A stretch of DNA of 64,000 bases from assembly GCA_035530275.1 (NCBI GenBank), contig DATKVC010000001.1, positions 1-64,000 of the forward strand, given 5' to 3'. Below, piece after piece: positions 61,752-64,000 of the stretch. How positions within the stretch are numbered: the stretch's first letter is position 1; every line of letters begins with the position of its first letter. The notes below the pieces were generated by a model. The model did no database searches and was not told the origin of the DNA. It was given only the letters and a program-made list of their open reading frames with translations. The DNA comes from CAIJMU01 sp035530275 (GTDB taxonomy: Bacteria > Spirochaetota > Spirochaetia > Treponematales > Rectinemataceae). Both the position numbers and the translations under genes were made by a program.

Positions 61752-62713
61752 TCGCCTTCCTCCTCCCAAAGCTCCACGAGACGCTCGGCGTCCTCGCGAA
61801 AACGGAAACGGTTGATTTCGACCCAGGCTCGGGCTGCGCCGAACTCGCCCAGGGCCCCGACGATGCCGCCCTTCCTGCTCAGGAGATACTCGAGGAAGCG
61901 CGACCGAGGCAGGACCGAGGAATCGCCGCGATGTCGCGGAGCGATGTTCTTGAGCCAGAACCAGCGATAATCGGCATCGATCGTCGAATCGTCCTGAGGG
62001 GGCCCCTCTTCATAGGCGACGCGGAGGGACTGCGAAAGCCTGATCTCCTCGCCCCAGAGCCAGGCGCGGAAACCGAAGTCGAGCCGCTGCCAGAAGGGAT
62101 TGGCGAGACGACCGTCGAAGCCGCCGAGGAGGATGAAGCGTTCACGGCTATAGATGCCGCAATAATCGAAGGGATAGAGGCTCCTCGCCCCTTCTTTCGC
62201 CGCCGACAGGGGCAGGATGCGGAGGCTCGATCCCTGAAGGGCCGGGGTCGCCGATACCGGCAGGAGATTGCCGTCGGAGCCCGAAAGGAAGGGGGCGAGA
62301 CAGACCCTGTCCTTCTCGACGATGCGTTCGAGAAAGCGGCCGGAGAGACCCGCCGTCGCTATGTTCATGTCGTTCCAGAGCACGAAGACGAAGGGGGAAG
62401 CCGATTCGCGGACGGCGATGTTGATGCGGGTGCCCGTGTCGGCGGGGGCGCCGAGGAGGATGAAGCGGAGCTTCGGGAAGCGTTGGCAGAGGCTCTCGAT
62501 GTCGAAGAGCTCCCCTCCCTGTTCCTCGACGAGGGTGATCGAATCGAAGCCGAGACGGTCGAAGTCCTTGAGGGCTTCGGCCCGGAAGAGCCGCGGCCCC
62601 CGATCGAGGATGACGAGGGAGACGGGCACGCCCGAGCCCGAGCCTCCCCGCGCCCCCCCGACGACCGTGTAGGGCACGGCCGAGTCGCTAAGCATTGTAG
62701 GTATAGTATTCAT
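61748..62713 (-). CDS. Glycosyltransferase-like protein (GT-A fold)
   Basis: 321 residues. PVSLVILDRGPRLFRAEALKDF and a FVLWNDMNIA segment at the place of a GT-A acidic motif, then CGIYSRERFILLGGFDGRLANPFWQRLDFGFRAWLWGEEI in pieces, where FDGRLANPFWQRLDFGFR matches family-2-type glycosyltransferase geometry. The donor is unknown. ATG 62713 (AGGAA upstream) is chosen; a longer frame exists inside the radical SAM gene, which it overlaps by 26 bases. Confidence 0.78.
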   Translation of the reverse strand: MNTIPTMLSDSAVPYTVVGGARGGSGSGVPVSLVILDRGPRLFRAEALKDFDRLGFDSITLVEEQGGELFDIESLCQRFPKLRFILLGAPADTGTRINIAVRESASPFVFVLWNDMNIATAGLSGRFLERIVEKDRVCLAPFLSGSDGNLLPVSATPALQGSSLRILPLSAAKEGARSLYPFDYCGIYSRERFILLGGFDGRLANPFWQRLDFGFRAWLWGEEIRLSQSLRVAYEEGPPQDDSTIDADYRWFWLKNIAPRHRGDSSVLPRSRFLEYLLSRKGGIVGALGEFGAARAWVEINRFRFREDAERLVELWEEEGE

Positions 62714-64000
62714 CGCAGTTCCTGCAGGCCTCGGGTAGTTCGCCTTCGACATGGAGACGGTGCCAGCCTTCCCCAGCCGCCCAAAGACGGGCGAAGGCCG
62801 CCTCAAAGAAGGCCTCGTCGCCCGCCTCGCCCTCTCCGAGCCCCTCGAAAAGGGAGCCGAGGGACGCCGCCGCACCGCTCAGGTCCCGGCAGGGCGGCAC
62901 CGTGCCGTCGAGAAGGACCGTGAGATCGCGCCTGAGATGCCAGCAGGGATGGCGCTTGAGGGGAGAGAGATCGGCGACGGCCAGCTCGGGCAGGCGCGAG
63001 GCGAAGCGCGAATACTTCTGCACGATGACCCCTTCGGTCTTGGCCTTCCAGCCTCGCCAAAAGGCCTCGAGCTCGGCCTCGTTCTCGCGGTGCCTGACCA
63101 TCTGGGGATGGAAGCGCTCGGGCCAGAGGGCGCCGAGACGGCTCGCGCATCGTTGGGCCTCCTCCCAGCCCTCGCCGCGCAGACGGGCGTAGGTAGCGCT
63201 CTCGGCGGCGTCGAGGGAAAGGATCCAGTCGATGCGATCCCTGTGCCGCGCGGCGATGGCCTCGAGGCTGCCTTCCTTCCAGCCGAGACCCGAAGTCTCG
63301 ACGATGAGGGAGAGGCCCTCTCGGGCGAGGACGGCATCGACGAGGGAGGGAAAATCGGGGTGAAGGGAGGGCTCGCCCCAGGGTGAGAGATCGACGACGG
63401 CGTCGCCGGCGAAGGCTGCCAGTCCGCCCATCATCGCGGCGAAGCGATCCGCGGGCAGGAAGTCCCGGCGAGAGAGGATGTCGCCGCCGAAGGAAGGCCA
63501 GGGACAGAGCTTGCAGGACTGGAGGCAGCCCCCTGTCACCTGGACCGAAACAAAGGCCGGCAGGCTTCGCAAAAGATCATCGCGCTTGGGAATGATGTCG
63601 AGGGCGCTCGCCGCGTCGCGAAGACCTGCTGCCATCAGGCCTTCGACGAGGAGGACGTTGCGCTTGGTGTCGCAGGCGAGACTGATCCGCCGATCGCGGA
63701 GGTCTCGCGGCGAAATTTCTGTTTCGATGTCGAAGGCGTTGATGTCCCGTTGGATTACATTGAAGAGCCAGTTTCTCTCCGGCGCCATGGGACTCTTTTC
63801 CGCCAAGGCGACGAGGGCGGGAAGAATTCGCGGATGGAGGATCTCGACGGCCAGGCCGAGGGGATAGCCGTCCGCGAAGGAATAGTCGGCCCTGTAGCGC
63901 CGATGGGCTTCGAGCATCTTTCCGGCAAGAGCGGGGTCGAGGAAGGGTTCGTCGGCGCGAACGAAGACCAGGGCCTCCGGCCCTTCCGGCAGAGAGGCGG
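62688..64000 (-). CDS. Radical SAM/SPASM protein with N-terminal nucleotidyltransferase-like part (spiro-SPASM), 5' end outside window
   Basis: The frame is open past the right edge; at least 437 residues are visible. The visible N-terminus (LVFVRADEPFLDPALAGKM, ADYSFADGYPLGLAVEIL) resembles the sugar-nucleotidyltransferase (SpsF/NeuA-like) fold. The radical SAM cluster motif is GGCLQSCKLCPWPS (Cys-x3-Cys-x2-Cys). SPASM-like Cys follow at the C-terminus (PCWHLRRDL; PCRDLSGA; CRNCDEYY). I recall a spirochaete-restricted SPASM family with this layout; name given on that basis. Reaction unknown; first visible gene of the seven-gene run. Confidence 0.82.
   Translation of the reverse strand, partial: ASLPEGPEALVFVRADEPFLDPALAGKMLEAHRRYRADYSFADGYPLGLAVEILHPRILPALVALAEKSPMAPERNWLFNVIQRDINAFDIETEISPRDLRDRRISLACDTKRNVLLVEGLMAAGLRDAASALDIIPKRDDLLRSLPAFVSVQVTGGCLQSCKLCPWPSFGGDILSRRDFLPADRFAAMMGGLAAFAGDAVVDLSPWGEPSLHPDFPSLVDAVLAREGLSLIVETSGLGWKEGSLEAIAARHRDRIDWILSLDAAESATYARLRGEGWEEAQRCASRLGALWPERFHPQMVRHRENEAELEAFWRGWKAKTEGVIVQKYSRFASRLPELAVADLSPLKRHPCWHLRRDLTVLLDGTVPPCRDLSGAAASLGSLFEGLGEGEAGDEAFFEAAFARLWAAGEGWHRLHVEGELPEACRNCDEYYTYNA

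Overview
The window is a GC-rich bacterial chromosome segment that most likely comes from a spirochaete. The evidence is gene content: a FlaA-type flagellar sheath protein with signal peptide (54627-55760), a FliG with a long N-terminal extension (28678-29943), a Maf/DUF115 motility-associated glycosyltransferase (37812-39455), and a radical SAM/SPASM protein of the kind I associate with spirochaetes (62688 to the right edge). An Fe-S ferredoxin:thioredoxin-reductase-like protein and the arsenic genes fit an anaerobic or low-oxygen lifestyle. No rRNA, insertion sequence, phage or CRISPR array is visible. One tRNA (Glu, anticodon UUC) is present. The species cannot be decided from the sequence.

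Layout. 2-3794 (+): branched-chain amino acid ABC transporter (end of livK, then livH, livM, livG, livF), closed by a perfect terminator hairpin. 3902-10296 (-): penicillin-acylase-like hydrolase and cobalamin-dependent methionine synthase. 10419-13257: MFS transporter facing an arsC/acr3 arsenate/arsenite module. 13615-19005 (+): PrpF-family isomerase, tripartite tricarboxylate transporter (TctC, TctB, TctA) and a LysR regulator. 19048-23039: TSUP permease, degenerate AhpD-like protein, patatin phospholipase, ArsP-like permease plus small thioredoxin, and a divergent ArsR repressor with a clear operator. 23044-27386 (-): UxuA, UvrB, HtrA. 27508-39455: zinc phospholipase C-like protein, FliG, cobalamin adenosyltransferase, PreP-like M16 protease, small orphan protein, TPR-GAF-GGDEF protein, SurA/PpiD-like chaperone, Maf. 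39548-41371 (-): LepA. 41495-44584 (+): glutaredoxin, FTR-beta, cysteine desulfurase, ThiI, a compact thiol/sulfur-transfer operon. 44674-49324: Uma2 protein, M19 dipeptidase, Fe-S flavoprotein-like reductase, MazEF, a probably frameshifted exported protein, thioredoxin and a divergent CMD peroxidase-like protein. 49312-53181 (-): histidine kinase plus response-regulator/phosphatase, tRNA-Glu. 53283-55760 (-): alarmone synthetase-TPR fusion, FlaA. 55841 to the right edge (-): seven tightly coupled genes (GerMN, amidase, ATP-grasp, PseG-like/methyltransferase fusion, SpsF-like, glycosyltransferase-like, spiro-SPASM).

How genes fit together. Two importers that begin with their binding protein (liv and tct) both carry a stem-loop directly after the binding-protein gene, a simple way to make more binding protein than permease. 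Arsenic handling is split in two loci 9 kb apart, each with its own dyad. The Grx-FTR-NifS-ThiI run links disulfide reduction to 4-thiouridine tRNA modification. The right-hand operon, with Maf and FlaA elsewhere in the window, suggests a nucleotide-sugar-based surface or flagellar glycan pathway whose product is unknown; this is the best candidate for an undescribed system here.

Most starts were chosen by ribosome-binding site, family alignment from memory and coupling to neighbours. All family calls are from recognisable motifs without database searches.
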